From positions 1 to 29,295 of the IMG/VR virus record IMGVR_UViG_3300021379_001475: a stretch of DNA of 29,295 nt. One strand, 5' to 3'. Under the pieces are notes generated by a model. The model saw only the letters and a list, made by a program, of their open reading frames with translations, searched no databases and was not told the DNA's origin. The stretch comes from a virus. The position numbers and the translations under genes are program-made. Positions 1 to 7,888 of the stretch are shown in pieces (position 1 is the stretch's first letter; each line of letters begins with the position of its first letter).

Positions 1-40
1 ATAATTGATCAAACGTTCTATATTTATGTGATATGCTCAT
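1..40 (-). CDS. 5' end of a further virion/neck-type gene (cut by window edge)
   Basis: Only the first 13 codons lie in the window (MSISHKYRTFDQL...). The ATG at 40-38 shares a base with the TAA of the upstream gene (TAATG junction), the tight coupling used by neighbouring genes. A short 'S-H-K-Y-x-T-F-D-x-L' start followed by a large protein is something I recall from crAss-like neck/tail genes next to the gene seen at 40-711. That is memory, not proof. Function cannot be assigned from 13 residues. Confidence 0.5.
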   Translation of the reverse strand, partial: MSISHKYRTFDQL

Positions 41-711
41 TATCTTTGAATATTAATTTTGTTATCTCCGTCTTCTACAGGAAGTTTGACTGTAATCATC
101 ATTGCATTTACAACTTGAGTTTCTATTTCTGCAAATAAAGCTTCTGGTATATATATTTCTTGTAAATATCTAGGAACACATTTTTCATCATCTTCACATA
201 ACCATTTACCTAAGTCATCATCAAATACACCTTCTAATTTTACTGCATCCCAATCTATATTAGGCATATATAAGTAACCATCAAGAAACCAAAAATATCT
301 TGTTTTATTATATCTAAATGATGTAGTCTTTGTCATTGATGTATAAGTACCAGGTTGAGTTGCTTGTAACTCTATTGATCCATCTATAGAACTAACTGTT
401 CTAATTAGTGGACCCCAATATCCTTCAATAAAATTTGGCAACTTATCTTTTGTTCTTTTTATAGTACATCCACTTTGAATACCTGAGCAATGTGCTTCTA
501 CTTTATCTACATCAATTAATTCTAGATAAGGTAATGTTTTCCATACAGCATTAAACTTCATAAGTTTATTAGCATAATCTTGCCTTCTCATTAAAAGTTG
601 TGCAAATTTTATAATAAGACTATATACATATCTATCAGTTACAAAAGCATCTTGAACTTCTGCTTTTACTTGTCCTCTAATTCTTGATATTACTTCTCCT
701 ACTGTTGCCAT
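40..711 (-). CDS. Probable neck/tail ring-type structural protein, crAss-like (223 aa)
   Basis: The N-terminal third is helical (MATVGEVISRIRGQVK...) and the rest looks beta-rich, with an aromatic stretch RYFWFLDGYLYMPNIDWDA near residues 137-155. Aromatic 'YFW-x-DGYLY-P-N' strands followed by an acidic 'LEG-FDDD' turn recall a family of crAss-like neck/tail ring proteins; I cannot say which ring. The start is preceded by AAATTATG, the initiation context shared by many genes here. The gene follows 717-1277 with a 5-nt gap and couples to the truncated gene at 40-1, so it belongs to one neck/tail transcription unit. Expected location is the virion. Structural role is moderately likely; the exact role is unknown. 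Confidence 0.55.
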   Translation of the reverse strand: MATVGEVISRIRGQVKAEVQDAFVTDRYVYSLIIKFAQLLMRRQDYANKLMKFNAVWKTLPYLELIDVDKVEAHCSGIQSGCTIKRTKDKLPNFIEGYWGPLIRTVSSIDGSIELQATQPGTYTSMTKTTSFRYNKTRYFWFLDGYLYMPNIDWDAVKLEGVFDDDLGKWLCEDDEKCVPRYLQEIYIPEALFAEIETQVVNAMMITVKLPVEDGDNKINIQR

Positions 712-716
712 AATTT

Positions 717-1277
717 TTAATCTTCAAATTCATTATAAACACTTAACTCAGCAGGATCAACATTTTTATTATATAGATGTGCTACTTTATACTTATTTTT
801 CATAAATACATATTTTTGCCAGTTTTTTGGATACTCAGTTGCAACTGCTCTTTTAAACTCTCTTATTGCTGTAAAGTTCCAAAGTTCTCTATTTTTAAAT
901 CTATATTTTGTTGACCAGTTTGTATAAAATATTTTACCTATATTCCCATCTGTTTCCCAATTTTTATTTTGTAAAACTTTACCATATTCTTTTGATAATG
1001 CATAATCAGTATTTACATTATTGCTTGGTTTGCAGGTTCCTATAAAAAGATAACCTAAAGAATCTGGTAATTCTACTCCATCTCTATATTTTATTACACC
1101 TTGCCAAAGCTTCTTATTATATAATTTAATTATACTTTTTAGTTTTTCGTTATCTATGTTTTTATAAGCTGGATATTTTTCTTTAAATTCATTAATAATC
1201 TTAGTATTTAATAAACCTAATTTTTTCTCCCTGTATCTTGGAGCATTTAAATCCGGCTTTTTAAAATTATTTATCAT
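717..1277 (-). CDS. Conserved phage hypothetical, virion-associated by context (186 aa)
   Basis: A basic, Lys/Asn/Tyr-rich soluble protein with no signal peptide or TM segment. A central block carries DSLGYLFIGTCKPS (about 73-86), IGKIFYTNWSTKYRFKN (about 113-129) and a C-terminal RAVATEYPKNWQKY segment. I recall similar blocks in Bacteroidota phages beside neck/ring proteins, but not with a known activity. The gene follows a terminator (1298-1333) and a promoter-like motif ending 1 nt before its ATG, so it may be transcribed leaderlessly or actually start slightly downstream. It is followed after 5 nt by the ring-type gene at 40-711. No catalytic motif is visible. Confidence 0.6.
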   Translation of the reverse strand: MINNFKKPDLNAPRYREKKLGLLNTKIINEFKEKYPAYKNIDNEKLKSIIKLYNKKLWQGVIKYRDGVELPDSLGYLFIGTCKPSNNVNTDYALSKEYGKVLQNKNWETDGNIGKIFYTNWSTKYRFKNRELWNFTAIREFKRAVATEYPKNWQKYVFMKNKYKVAHLYNKNVDPAELSVYNEFED

Positions 1278-1278
1278 A

Positions 1279-1299
1279 GTTTACATTTATAATTTACAA
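1279..1299 (-). promoter_or_regulatory. Recurrent 21-bp motif upstream of 1277 gene
   Basis: The minus strand reads TTGTAAATTATAAATGTAAA plus C. It aligns without gaps to the motifs at 7440-7460, 8479-8499, 9869-9889 and 15836-15856. It lies immediately behind a leftward terminator and 1 nt before the ATG at 1277. The spacing is unusually short compared with the other copies (29-43 nt). Proposed as a promoter or operator; function is inferred only from recurrence and position. Confidence 0.4.
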
Positions 1300-1333
1300 A
1301 AAAAAGATCAGTAAAAAAAGTTTAAACTGATCT
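1298..1333 (-). terminator. Rho-independent terminator after the metallophosphoesterase gene
   Basis: An 8-bp perfect inverted repeat (AGATCAGT at 1305-1312 with ACTGATCT at 1326-1333) encloses a 13-nt loop. On the minus strand it is followed by an eight-T run. It lies only 3 nt past the end of the gene at 1337-2527, which places it to end leftward transcription. Confidence 0.75.
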
Positions 1334-1336
1334 ACT

Positions 1337-2527
1337 TTAATCTAGTATACATGTTAATTCACATATATTACCTTTATTCATTGACTGTAACTCCAATTTA
1401 CCAGACCTTTTATTGCCTACAAATTTTTTATGATAATGCCAATAATCTGTTTTAGATAAACTCGGTAATGTTTTATGCATAAAACCAACACTTTCATTTG
1501 AAGTAATATATTCTACTTTTTTATTTGTATGATAGTGACCTGTAAAAAGAGTTCTATGTCTTGTTGTACCCCACTCTGTTGGAAATTCTGTTGCATATAT
1601 TAAAGGTGTATTTTTAGAATATGAATCACCATGTTCAAATGCATTAAAGTTCTCACCCCAAACATGAACTTTTCTTTCAGCATATTCTATATCCCACACA
1701 ATTTCATCAGAATCTACAGCTTTAGATAATGCATGCACCAAGTGAAAAGAAGATAATCTATCATGATTACCAGGTATGTATACTATAGTAAGAGTATTGC
1801 AATATGCTTTAATAAAATTAATTGCCCATACCATAGCATCAAAAGCTTGTATATAAGCGTTTGTAGCTGATGTAGAGTTATCTACAGGTGTCCCGCTAGT
1901 AGTTGTTCCATTAAACGTATCCATATTAATTAAATCACCGCCTATTACAAAAAATAAATTGTCTATATAATGTGATGATGACCCTCTTAATACTAGATCT
2001 TTTACTGCATCTTCAAAATCTTTATCAATAGTATCATTACCTTCTTTACCAAAATGTATATCTTGCAATGACATAACACCACATACATGAGGTTTAGTTT
2101 TATCATTTAATTTAACAGTAGATATTTTAATTGGTTTAGGCTTCCATGAATCTAGCAACTCTTCAAAATAACTTTCTTCATCTTTTAATTTAGTAACTAA
2201 AGCAGATACTCTCCAATGATCTGCCATCTGCTTATTCCAATATTGAGATAACTTCCATTTTGTAGTATCAATCTTAAGTAATGCAATTATTTCATCAGCA
2301 GTCTTAGGTTCATATGTAGAATTAATAGCAAGCTTTGCTGTACCATTTTCTAAATTAACATTTGATTCTACAGATTTTTTTAACTTTTTCTGAATCTTTA
2401 ATTCTGTTAAAACTTCTTTTTTTAACTTTTTATATTCTGCTATACTGATGCCTATTTTTTCAGAACAATACTTAGCATCTTTCTTCCACTTCAATGAGTG
2501 TTTTACTTTTTTTTTGATAAAGGACAT
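1337..2527 (-). CDS. Calcineurin-like metallophosphoesterase (396 aa)
   Basis: All signature blocks of the two-metal calcineurin-like phosphoesterase fold are present in order: D-I-H (156-158), GGDLIN (196-201, metal-bridging Asp198), GNHD (253-256), an H-G-D at 299-301 and GHYH (330-333). About 130 residues of Lys-rich, helical, probably coiled-coil sequence precede the catalytic domain (KKEVLTELKIQKKLKKSVES region). This suggests a tether to DNA or to the virion. The substrate cannot be read from sequence; phosphomonoesters, phosphodiesters and nucleic acid ends are all possible for the family. It lies between the fibre genes and the neck/ring genes and is bracketed by terminators at 2579-2603 and 1298-1333, so it may be a separate transcription unit. 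Phages of Bacteroidota often carry such an enzyme among structural genes (recollection). Confidence 0.85.
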   Translation of the reverse strand: MSFIKKKVKHSLKWKKDAKYCSEKIGISIAEYKKLKKEVLTELKIQKKLKKSVESNVNLENGTAKLAINSTYEPKTADEIIALLKIDTTKWKLSQYWNKQMADHWRVSALVTKLKDEESYFEELLDSWKPKPIKISTVKLNDKTKPHVCGVMSLQDIHFGKEGNDTIDKDFEDAVKDLVLRGSSSHYIDNLFFVIGGDLINMDTFNGTTTSGTPVDNSTSATNAYIQAFDAMVWAINFIKAYCNTLTIVYIPGNHDRLSSFHLVHALSKAVDSDEIVWDIEYAERKVHVWGENFNAFEHGDSYSKNTPLIYATEFPTEWGTTRHRTLFTGHYHTNKKVEYITSNESVGFMHKTLPSLSKTDYWHYHKKFVGNKRSGKLELQSMNKGNICELTCILD

Positions 2528-2550
2528 TTGAAATTTTTAATTAAACACTG

Positions 2551-2655
2551 TTAAATATATAAAAAATATTTATACAAAGAAGCCCAGTTATTATCTGGGC
2601 TTCCCAACTGTGGTAATGTAAAACCAACTAAACCATCACCTATTGTTGTATTATT
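2551..2655 (-). other. In-frame, protein-like sequence after the stop of the 265-aa gene
   Basis: Directly after the TAA at 2658-2656, the same frame continues open for 34 codons to TAA at 2553-2551. It reads NNTTIGDGLVGFTLPQLGSP then DNNWASLYKYFLYI, which looks more like protein than random AT-rich DNA. The terminator hairpin at 2579-2603 lies inside it. It could be a lost C-terminus, readthrough, or chance. Confidence 0.25.
2579..2603 (-). terminator. Leftward terminator hairpin after the fibre module
   Basis: A perfect 9-bp stem GAAGCCCAG/CTGGGCTTC with a 7-nt loop is GC-rich against a very AT-rich background. On the minus strand it is followed by TTTG, then a T-rich tract. It separates the 265-aa gene from the metallophosphoesterase gene. 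Confidence 0.7.
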
Positions 2656-3453
2656 TTATGGTAATAATGTTTTAAAATATACACTTACACTTTTACATGT
2701 TGTTGTCCCATCTGTAGCTGATATTCTAGCTGCATATTCATTGTCAGATAATAAACCTGTCATTGTATATGAGAACTGTGTTGGTTGTAAAGTAATAAGA
2801 GAAGTATAGTTTGTTGCTCCACCTGTTATATCTATTAATTCAACATTTAATACAGTAGTTGAACTAGATATAGTTTGCCAAGATATTTTAGCAGAATCAG
2901 CTGTAACATTTGAAATACTTAATCCTAAAGGAGCGTTCATTTTATCTGAGTATGCACATTCATTTACACCATTTCCAAGCATTTGAACTATCTTTTGTAA
3001 AGTTAAATCCAATCTTTCTCCATTCTCAATTGTAATACAAAGCTGCGCTGCTGTTAAATTATTAAGTTCAGTTGTTTTTTGCTCAATAGTAATATCTAAA
3101 GCGTCAACTTGAGTTTGAAGATCTGTTATTGCTTTTAGTAAAGTATCACACGCAGGGTTTTCTGGGTTTGGACAACCAGCTTCATCATATTGACCTTGAA
3201 GTTCTTTTATCTGATTTTCAAGTTCAGTTTTATCTGATTGAAGAGCTTTAAGTTCTTGAGTCAAACTTTCTATTTGCTCTTCTCCATTGCACCATGAAAA
3301 AGTAGTACCGCAATACACTACACATTCTTCACATATTACTTCTTCACATGGATTACCGTCTTCACAATTAGTATATGAACATGGAGTATGTAGTGGATTG
3401 TCTTCACATCCACAAGGTTTACTAGTATTACATTTTGAACAATTACAACTCAT
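2656..3453 (-). CDS. Cys-rich / coiled-coil / FN3 fibre-associated protein (265 aa)
   Basis: Three zones are visible. Residues 1-55 contain 12 cysteines (3, 5, 8, 14, 16, 25, 30, 36, 41, 44, 48, 55) in CxC, CxxC and similar spacings, suggesting metal binding or disulfide cross-linking. Residues about 58-150 are a heptad-like coiled coil interrupted at 92-102 by AGC-x7-C. Residues about 173-265 look like a fibronectin type III domain (APLGLSISNVTADSAKISW ... TMTGLLSDNEYAARISA ... YFKTLLP). No signal peptide is present, as expected for a virion protein. The gene follows the 1313-aa fibre gene after a 13-nt gap, so it is probably a fibre partner, a trimeric extension or a chaperone-like tip. The same AGC-x7-C coiled-coil interruption occurs in the protein at 11796-12809. 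Confidence 0.65.
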   Translation of the reverse strand: MSCNCSKCNTSKPCGCEDNPLHTPCSYTNCEDGNPCEEVICEECVVYCGTTFSWCNGEEQIESLTQELKALQSDKTELENQIKELQGQYDEAGCPNPENPACDTLLKAITDLQTQVDALDITIEQKTTELNNLTAAQLCITIENGERLDLTLQKIVQMLGNGVNECAYSDKMNAPLGLSISNVTADSAKISWQTISSSTTVLNVELIDITGGATNYTSLITLQPTQFSYTMTGLLSDNEYAARISATDGTTTCKSVSVYFKTLLP

Positions 3454-3466
3454 TTTATTTTATTTT

Positions 3467-6400
3467 TTATTCTAAAGCATTTTGACAATTTTCACAAGCA
3501 GTGTTGTCTCCAGATGCAGTAAATGTACTATCAAAATCACATGTACCATATTCTGAATTATTATTGTAAGCATTTACTGATGAGCATGATATTACTGTAA
3601 AACATCTTGAATCAGAATTAGCCCAAGTACAATCTCCATCAGCACTCACTAAAGGAGCTCCTGTATTAACTAAACCAACGACACTACCAATGGCTAAATC
3701 ACCGCAACCTTTTGTAGCTATCTTAGCAAAGAACCTTTGTGGTGTTGGTGCTCCCGGTGTACATGACATAGTTCCTCCTGTACAGTAATGAATTTCATAT
3801 ACTGAACATACAGCATCATCACAATCTGATTCTAACGTTGCATTATCAAATGCTACTGTTGCGGCCTCAGCAACATCAAGCGCTACTATTGTATAACACA
3901 CTTCTTTTGTAGGTTTACCATAAGTAGAGTAATATGTTTCACCTACTTGAGGATTAGGTGGCGCTCCTGGTATATTTGACCAGTTTACAAATGCAATCTC
4001 TTCACCTCCACAATATTGAATTCTATGAACTTCATTTGGTGCAGCTGAAAAAGGATATTGATCATCACATCCTTTTACTGATTTAATAACTAAATCTTTA
4101 ACTTCAGGATTAATTGTAGAAGTTAACAAATCTGTTGATTGATCTAATAAAAAGAACATTCTAGAATCAGCAGATGAAGAAGATTGATATCCAATATCAA
4201 ACAATGGTTTAATTGCTGTACCAGCACCTGTAGTAGCTCCTTGATAAGGATTAGCAGTACCTAAGCCTTGCATTATAAATCCACTTACATCAATAGCTGT
4301 TTGAACACCATATTTAACTGGTGGTATTAATTCACCAGTGTAAGCACCTAATGATTGCAATATAAATGCAGCATCAGCACCTGTTGATTGATTATCAGTA
4401 AAAGAAAGTAAAACATGCTCAATACCTTGATCAAATACTGGACTTGTAATACCTAATCCTTGTGCCCAAACACTAACAGCAGTACCTTCAACAACATCAG
4501 ATAAAGTTTCATAGTCTTCTTTATATTCTACAGTTGGTTGATTTGTAAATCCATTTGCTAAGGTAGCATCATGATAATTAGTAGAAGCATCTTTACTTAT
4601 AACTAAAACCCAAGCAGCATTTTTAGATGTTAAACCACCAGGTGTTGCCCATGAAGCGGGTGTATTTTCAATAGCTTGCCATGTTGCATCTGGACTTTGA
4701 ACATAACTAGCACCATTATCTACCACTGCTTTATGATAACTTAACCACCTTTTAGAAGCAGTTGGTAATACATAAAAGTTACCAGTCCAGTTAAATCCAT
4801 CTGGTGCACCTCCTCCAAATTGAGCGGCTAATTGAAGTTTTAAAGAATTAACACTATTTATTGTAGTAATATTATTTCCAAGACTTAATGTATCAACAAA
4901 CATGTAAATATCTTGATCATTATATCTAAGACCAATATCACATGGGATAATTTGTACTTGAATAGTATAAGTACTAGAACTACATTCTCCTTGAACATCA
5001 GATGCTATTGTTACCTGGAATGTATCAGCATAGTTTTTATTTAAATTACCTAAGTTTGTATATGTAATTCGATTACCTGGAGCTGTAGGTGTTCCTATAT
5101 TTGTAAGAACTGCTGTACCTGAAGCTGGATTTTGTGATATAGTTATTGTTGGGCTACCATCACCTAATACATATGGTAAATCAATTTTTTTAACATTACC
5201 TTCTCCACAGAAAGCTCTAAAGTTATCTGTAAGAATAAATGCAGGACATGTACAGCATAAAACAACTTTCACTGGTCCCGCTGATGTCCAACATACATAT
5301 AAATATCTTATTGTTCCTTGTGTATCTACTTTACCTACAAAGTACCAGAATGCATCATAAGACGCTCCTGGTGCAGAATACTGAGTACCTTCACATTCTA
5401 AATATTGTCTTGCTACAAATACTCCTGCAGGTCTACCACCAGCATATTGACCAACATTTAAATTATCTGCTTCCTCTGGATCAGACATAATTTGATAAAC
5501 ATCAGTTGAGAAATCATATCTAATAATATATGGGGCTGATAAAGTTCCTCCTCCACAATCTTGTACAACTTTAAAATAAATAGATCCACTTGTTTGACCA
5601 GTAGCAAGAGATCTAGCTCCAGCACCACCTGATACACTACCTGTATAAATTAAACCATCTGTACTATATGATAAAGCATAAGTAGTACCGCTACCAACAA
5701 CTGTACAAGTTACTGTGCCTCCAGCCGAAACTGCAACAGTATTAACTTCTGGTGCTGCACAAGCTGGTGTACCTTGAAAATCTTCATGTATTGTTCCTGT
5801 ATTACCTTGAAAAAGAGGAGTATTAAAATAAAATTCTTTATAACTAGCTTGCTCACCAGTAGTATCTCCATCATTACCTATATATATTGCACCAGCATCT
5901 TTAGTTGCACTTGTAGCTGTTGTTTCAGAAGAAATACATGTACTTCCAGGAACTTGGACTGTTTGAGCAGGACATGAAGAAAAAGCACCACCAGTAGAGA
6001 TGCTTACTATTACTTCATATGTAACTCCTTGTGCTCCTCCAGAAAAAGTTTGGCTAATAGATATTGGTGGATTATTAATTGTTGCCGTACCTAATTGCGC
6101 TTGAGTTTGTTGATTAATTACATCTATTTGATATGTAACAGATCCTCCTAAAGTATTAGTAAAAGTAACACCAATATCTCCAGATGGTGTTGCTGATACA
6201 TTTATTACATTTGGGCATGGTGCTCCAAGAGGTACAATCTGTGTTGTACTACTTGTACAATCTGAAGAACCATCAGTAATACATGCATTTACAGTTAAAG
6301 TTAAAGGTCCGTACACATCCAAATTTGTATTTGATAATGTAATAGTAACCGGTCCTGCTCCTGATGCTGATGGAACTATTTGGAAGTTAGTTGTAATACT

Positions 6401-7408
6401 ACTTCCATTTTGATCTGTTGTAGTAATTGTGTTTCCAGAACAATCACTAAATCCGTTTGGTATACTACTGTTAATAAAATTAATTTCTAAAGATGTTGGA
6501 ATACCATTGCCATCTGTAATAACTTGATGTGTATAAGATACTTGATAACCATCACAACCACTATCACAACAATTATTTTGTATATCTGTTACAGCTTGAT
6601 ATAAATCACATAATACAATCCACTGATTTTGATTTATCTCAGCTAGTGTACTTGGATTTGCTTGCCATCCTGTAATATTTCCATAATTACCAGCAGAACC
6701 TGATAATGTTGGACTTGCAGCAGTTAGACATTGAGAAACAATTGCTGCATTTATTTGAGTAACTGTACCAATGACATTTCTTAATTCACAAAACTGAGTC
6801 TCAAGAGCTAAAACTAATGTAGATATAGCAACTGTCTGCCCTTGACCTTGGTTATCTAAAAATAAACATGATGAGGTTACATCAAAATCTGATGGTCCGC
6901 TTGGTGTACATGGTAATACACAATTTTCTAAAACAACTATTCTTTGCTCTAAATTAATTAGATCTTGATTAAGCGTTGTAATATCAGTTATTATACTACA
7001 TATTGTGTTACCTACTAATGTAGCCCAATCTACTAATGGTAGCTCTGTTACTATATTTCCAAGTTGATCTGAATACTGTAAGCATGTTGGAAGTGTTATA
7101 TCTGGTAAATCACCACCTTTATTATTTTGATCACATATATAATCAATGATTGCCTGTAAAGTTCCTACAAGTTCTAAATTTAATGGTTGATCTGGTAATA
7201 CACATTTTAAATCTAAACCTTCAAGATTAGGGTCACAATCACATGCTGCATCTAGAAGTTCACATAATTTTTCTGCTAACTTTGCAACAACATCACTTAT
7301 TGTATCACCATTACAAAGATCTATACAAGCTATATCTGGTCCTTGCCATATAACACAGTTAGATGAGATTGATGAACAAGGTGATGTATTTCCACTTACA
7401 GGTATCAT
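3467..7408 (-). CDS. Large Cys-rich multidomain tail fibre / receptor-binding protein (1313 aa)
   Basis: The N-terminus (about 1-95: NCVIWQGPDIACIDLCNGDT, then SDVVAKLAEKLCELLDAACDC) matches a virion-anchor motif I recall from fibre genes of Bacteroidota phages. Residues about 165-290 form a second Cys-containing helical segment. Several Ig/FN3-like beta domains follow (for example TYQIDVINQQTQAQLG and TITISQNPASGTAVL). About 825-1090 resembles a von Willebrand A-type fold, with IYMFVDTLSLG (DTLSL at about 839-843, a degenerate MIDAS) and AAWVLVISKDAS. The C-terminus holds two related modules (about 1126-1201 and 1204-1308), each with HRIQYCGG- or YEIHYCTGG-type starts and a CYTIV- or CFTVI-type strand. 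They end in paired cysteines. Cys-, Thr- and Gly-rich composition fits an extracellular fibre. The role in receptor recognition is inferred from architecture and from being the largest gene in the virion block. Confidence 0.75.
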   Translation of the reverse strand: MIPVSGNTSPCSSISSNCVIWQGPDIACIDLCNGDTISDVVAKLAEKLCELLDAACDCDPNLEGLDLKCVLPDQPLNLELVGTLQAIIDYICDQNNKGGDLPDITLPTCLQYSDQLGNIVTELPLVDWATLVGNTICSIITDITTLNQDLINLEQRIVVLENCVLPCTPSGPSDFDVTSSCLFLDNQGQGQTVAISTLVLALETQFCELRNVIGTVTQINAAIVSQCLTAASPTLSGSAGNYGNITGWQANPSTLAEINQNQWIVLCDLYQAVTDIQNNCCDSGCDGYQVSYTHQVITDGNGIPTSLEINFINSSIPNGFSDCSGNTITTTDQNGSSITTNFQIVPSASGAGPVTITLSNTNLDVYGPLTLTVNACITDGSSDCTSSTTQIVPLGAPCPNVINVSATPSGDIGVTFTNTLGGSVTYQIDVINQQTQAQLGTATINNPPISISQTFSGGAQGVTYEVIVSISTGGAFSSCPAQTVQVPGSTCISSETTATSATKDAGAIYIGNDGDTTGEQASYKEFYFNTPLFQGNTGTIHEDFQGTPACAAPEVNTVAVSAGGTVTCTVVGSGTTYALSYSTDGLIYTGSVSGGAGARSLATGQTSGSIYFKVVQDCGGGTLSAPYIIRYDFSTDVYQIMSDPEEADNLNVGQYAGGRPAGVFVARQYLECEGTQYSAPGASYDAFWYFVGKVDTQGTIRYLYVCWTSAGPVKVVLCCTCPAFILTDNFRAFCGEGNVKKIDLPYVLGDGSPTITISQNPASGTAVLTNIGTPTAPGNRITYTNLGNLNKNYADTFQVTIASDVQGECSSSTYTIQVQIIPCDIGLRYNDQDIYMFVDTLSLGNNITTINSVNSLKLQLAAQFGGGAPDGFNWTGNFYVLPTASKRWLSYHKAVVDNGASYVQSPDATWQAIENTPASWATPGGLTSKNAAWVLVISKDASTNYHDATLANGFTNQPTVEYKEDYETLSDVVEGTAVSVWAQGLGITSPVFDQGIEHVLLSFTDNQSTGADAAFILQSLGAYTGELIPPVKYGVQTAIDVSGFIMQGLGTANPYQGATTGAGTAIKPLFDIGYQSSSSADSRMFFLLDQSTDLLTSTINPEVKDLVIKSVKGCDDQYPFSAAPNEVHRIQYCGGEEIAFVNWSNIPGAPPNPQVGETYYSTYGKPTKEVCYTIVALDVAEAATVAFDNATLESDCDDAVCSVYEIHYCTGGTMSCTPGAPTPQRFFAKIATKGCGDLAIGSVVGLVNTGAPLVSADGDCTWANSDSRCFTVISCSSVNAYNNNSEYGTCDFDSTFTASGDNTACENCQNALE

Positions 7409-7439
7409 ATAAAAATTTTTATCTATTTAATTTCATTAT

Positions 7440-7460
7440 GTATACATTTATAATATACAA
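7440..7460 (-). promoter_or_regulatory. Recurrent 21-bp motif upstream of the fibre gene
   Basis: The minus strand reads TTGTATATTATAAATGTATA plus C, 31 nt before the ATG at 7408, preceded by an A/T tract. It contains a short inverted repeat TGTATA/TATACA. It is the closest copy to the consensus of the five-site family, and a candidate promoter or operator for the fibre transcription unit. Confidence 0.45.
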
Positions 7461-7476
7461 TTTTTTTAATTAACTA

Positions 7477-7704
7477 TCAAGTAGTTGTATCATTACATAC
7501 TACTTTAGCATTTACATCTTCTGTGTGAGTTAACTCTTCACTTTTTAAATCCTGCCAGTCACACAAATATTTTTTTATTGTTACAGATTGAGTATCTTGA
7601 TAACAGCATTTTGAAATACCAAATCTATCTGATTTAAAATCTTTATATATTGCATCTGCAAATGCAGTTTCAATTTTAATCTTATTTACTAAATCATTTG
7701 CCAT
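7477..7704 (-). CDS. Small fibre-module protein of unknown function (75 aa)
   Basis: A soluble helical N-terminus (NDLVNKIKIETAFADAIYKDF) is followed by a short Cys-containing region with KCCYQDT and KKYLCDW. The gene overlaps the end of the 59-aa Zn-finger gene by 11 nt and ends in TGA 68 nt before the fibre gene. I recall this type of small protein sitting between a Zn-finger ORF and a fibre gene in phages of Bacteroidota. No activity is known to me. It could be a fibre assembly helper or a minor tail component. Confidence 0.6.
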   Translation of the reverse strand: MANDLVNKIKIETAFADAIYKDFKSDRFGISKCCYQDTQSVTIKKYLCDWQDLKSEELTHTEDVNAKVVCNDTTT

Positions 7705-7873
7705 TACTAATATTATTCACTGCTCTATTAATAGTTTTTGTTAGACTGCTAACATTATTAGTATTACTTTTATTATAACTACTTAAACATGTTTTACATA
7801 CTGTTTTTCCATCTGCTGCTTTTGCTTTTTGGCAACCACATGTAAAACGTTTATTACAATGTACACAATTCAT
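7694..7873 (-). CDS. Small zinc-finger-like protein (59 aa)
   Basis: Reading the minus strand from ATG at 7873 gives MNCVHCNKRFTCGCQKAKAA, then DGKTVCKTCLSSYNK and a Ser/Asn-rich tail to TGA at 7696-7694. The pattern C-x2-C ... C-x-C ... C-x2-C is a compact treble-clef or zinc-ribbon-like arrangement. The ATG has the AATT context, the leader contains AAAACCAA, and the stop overlaps the next start by 11 nt. All of these argue for a real gene. Possible roles are zinc-dependent assembly factor or small virion protein; the sequence does not decide. Confidence 0.7.
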   Translation of the reverse strand: MNCVHCNKRFTCGCQKAKAADGKTVCKTCLSSYNKSNTNNVSSLTKTINRAVNNISNGK

Positions 7874-7888
7874 AATTTTGGTTTTTAA

